Part shown: in pieces, positions 62,862 to 64,000 of the stretch
Layout: each line of letters begins with the position of its first letter
How positions within the stretch are numbered: the first letter of the stretch is position 1
Source: Pterobdella sp. o SKG-2022
Lineage: Eukaryota > Annelida > Clitellata > Hirudinida > Piscicolidae
Direction: 5' to 3'
NCBI GenBank assembly: GCA_964035795.1
Contig: OZ038320.1
Span: forward strand, 20,044,589-20,108,588
DNA: 64,000 nt
Notes under the pieces: model-generated
Told to the model about the DNA's origin: nothing
Database searches by the model: none
Seen by the model: only the letters and a program-made list of their open reading frames with translations
Translations under genes and position numbers: made by a program

Positions 62862-63440
62862 ACTAAATAATGAAACATAGAATATAAGAAGTTTGACAGA
62901 TAATACTAAGACTTACATGCCAGCACGACGAACAGCTCTTGTGGCATAACAACTTCAAAGGTCTCAGAAATGAAATCTGTTTAAGCATTTTTGAATTGGG
63001 AAAGTTACGGAAGGCAGGCAATGGGCAAAAGCTGACTTTTTCATTCGTACCTTTAACGTCAAAAATTTTAATTCTTTTTTAAAACAAATTAGTGAACTTT
63101 TAATCACAATAAAGCTTTTCATCCAAGAACAAAAACGCTCAAATAATGGGTATGTTATTACATGTTCTACACATAAAAAAAAAGAAATGTATTTCACCTT
63201 TTGCTACCACAAGTTTAAAATAAATAAGATTGTACTCAATGGAAATGCTTGTGTAGAAAGGGGTAATCAAACTTGGTCAAACGTCATAGAGAAATCTGGC
63301 ATGGGTCAGAAAAACTTAAATAAGCAGTTGTTTAAAAAATTAATTTGATTTTTAAAAGTTAATAAAAAGTATAGACGCTGCAAGAACCTCAGAAGTATTG
63401 TTTAGCCTAAACTGCATCGAATGAAGTATATTTGGTAAAA
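62862..63440. other. Stretch after the last DDR exon candidate, no gene seen
   Basis: A 77-codon minus-strand open stretch (62964-63197) shows no motif. The following discoidin residues (the Ala-Trp-Cys-Pro block of the family) are not found here, so the gene's next exon is probably beyond the window. Confidence 0.35.
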
Positions 63441-63444
63441 AGTT

Positions 63445-64000
63445 AATTTTTCAGACCTACAAGAGGATGTTAATAAACTTCAAAAAGTTTTGGTGTATTT
63501 CATTTTTCAAACGCAATGGTGTCAATACAAGCAGTTTAAATTCTTTTTCCCACATGGAGTAGCTCCCTGGGAAACCAATCAATTGCACAACCGAAATTCC
63601 AGCTCAAATGGCGCTCAAATGGTTGACTTAGATGCTTTCTGAAGAAAATACCGTTTTTTAATTGTGGGGCACTTCAACCAGTTATTCAATAGGTCGTCTG
63701 ACTGTCTTGCAAAGTTCATCAACATTATTTTTATTTTTACGATAGCATGCTAGCTTGCGTGGTTAACAATGGTTGCATGTTTGGGCTCTTTGTTCTGTTC
63801 AATAGAGTGAAACAAGAATACGTCTCACTGTTCAGCATCGTCTTTACTACAATGCTCTATGCTGCTTTTTTAAAAGCTATAACATAAATATTCTTTATTA
63901 CAAATATGATGCAATTTTTTCTACCTAAAATGGCTAAGACTAAAAGTAAAGCGCTTGAAATGTTTACAAGAGATCTTCTCTTTGCAAAAAAATGCGGGTT
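63445..64000 (+). mobile_element. Dead RTE-type LINE, reverse-transcriptase part, runs off the window
   Basis: Reading across frameshifts, the order of RTE reverse-transcriptase blocks is preserved: GAQMVDLDAF (the catalytic 'DL.KAFD' block, about 63610), SDCLAKFINII (the 'G.P.KFI.II' block, about 63700), YDSMLACVVNNGCMFGLF, RVKQEYVSLFSIVFTTMLYA (the 'GVKQGCVLAPTLFS..F..ML' block, 63804-63863), and finally RDLLFAKKCG (the 'R.LLFADDC' block, 63960-63998). In this last block the two catalytic aspartates are replaced by lysines. Several stops interrupt all frames. The copy is inactive. The rest of the element lies beyond base 64000. It could be related to the LINE tail at 26.1-26.9 kb, but the two do not overlap in content. 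Confidence 0.7.

Overview
This window is nuclear DNA of an invertebrate animal. The sequence is strongly AT-rich and the genes carry GT-AG introns. Many introns are very short (54, 57, 59, 59, 64, 80, 83 and 96 bases), mixed with others of 0.5 to 8.5 kb. The recognisable genes are animal families: RCCD1, a NIPA magnesium transporter, C19orf44 and a discoidin-domain receptor. The repeats are non-LTR retrotransposons and a tRNA-derived SINE. I cannot fix the phylum. The short-plus-long intron pattern, the base composition and a possible operon-like gene pair would suit a planarian-like flatworm or another AT-rich lophotrochozoan, but this is inference.

Layout. 1-20.6 kb is gene-rich. It holds the 3' end of an RCCD1-like gene (+) and, tail to tail with it, a complete eight-exon NIPA-like gene (-, 8869 to 847). 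One NIPA intron holds an almost complete but broken CR1/L2-type LINE in the opposite orientation. NIPA is divergent to two tandem paralogous secreted proteins (9081-11308 and 11405-13657). Each of these has three Ig-like domains alternating with a second cysteine-containing module, and they lie only 96 bases apart. Next come two small multi-pass membrane proteins on the minus strand (16.1-17.5 kb), then a C19orf44-like gene (17.7-20.6 kb) with a SINE in its third intron.

20.7-53.5 kb is largely a gene desert. It has a decayed coding locus (21.7-22.8 kb, -), a few isolated exon-like stretches, a decayed LINE 3' end (26.1-26.9 kb, -) and an exact 434-base tandem duplication (48.4-49.3 kb).

53.5-62.9 kb holds the start of a discoidin domain receptor (DDR) gene. 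A signal-peptide exon at 53.5 kb and a discoidin-domain exon at 62.1 kb are separated by an 8.5 kb intron and join in matching phase. The window ends inside a dead RTE-type LINE (63.4-64 kb).

Coordinates of multi-exon genes come from manual splicing in which reading phase agrees at every junction. Family names rest on motif recognition by eye; no database search was run.
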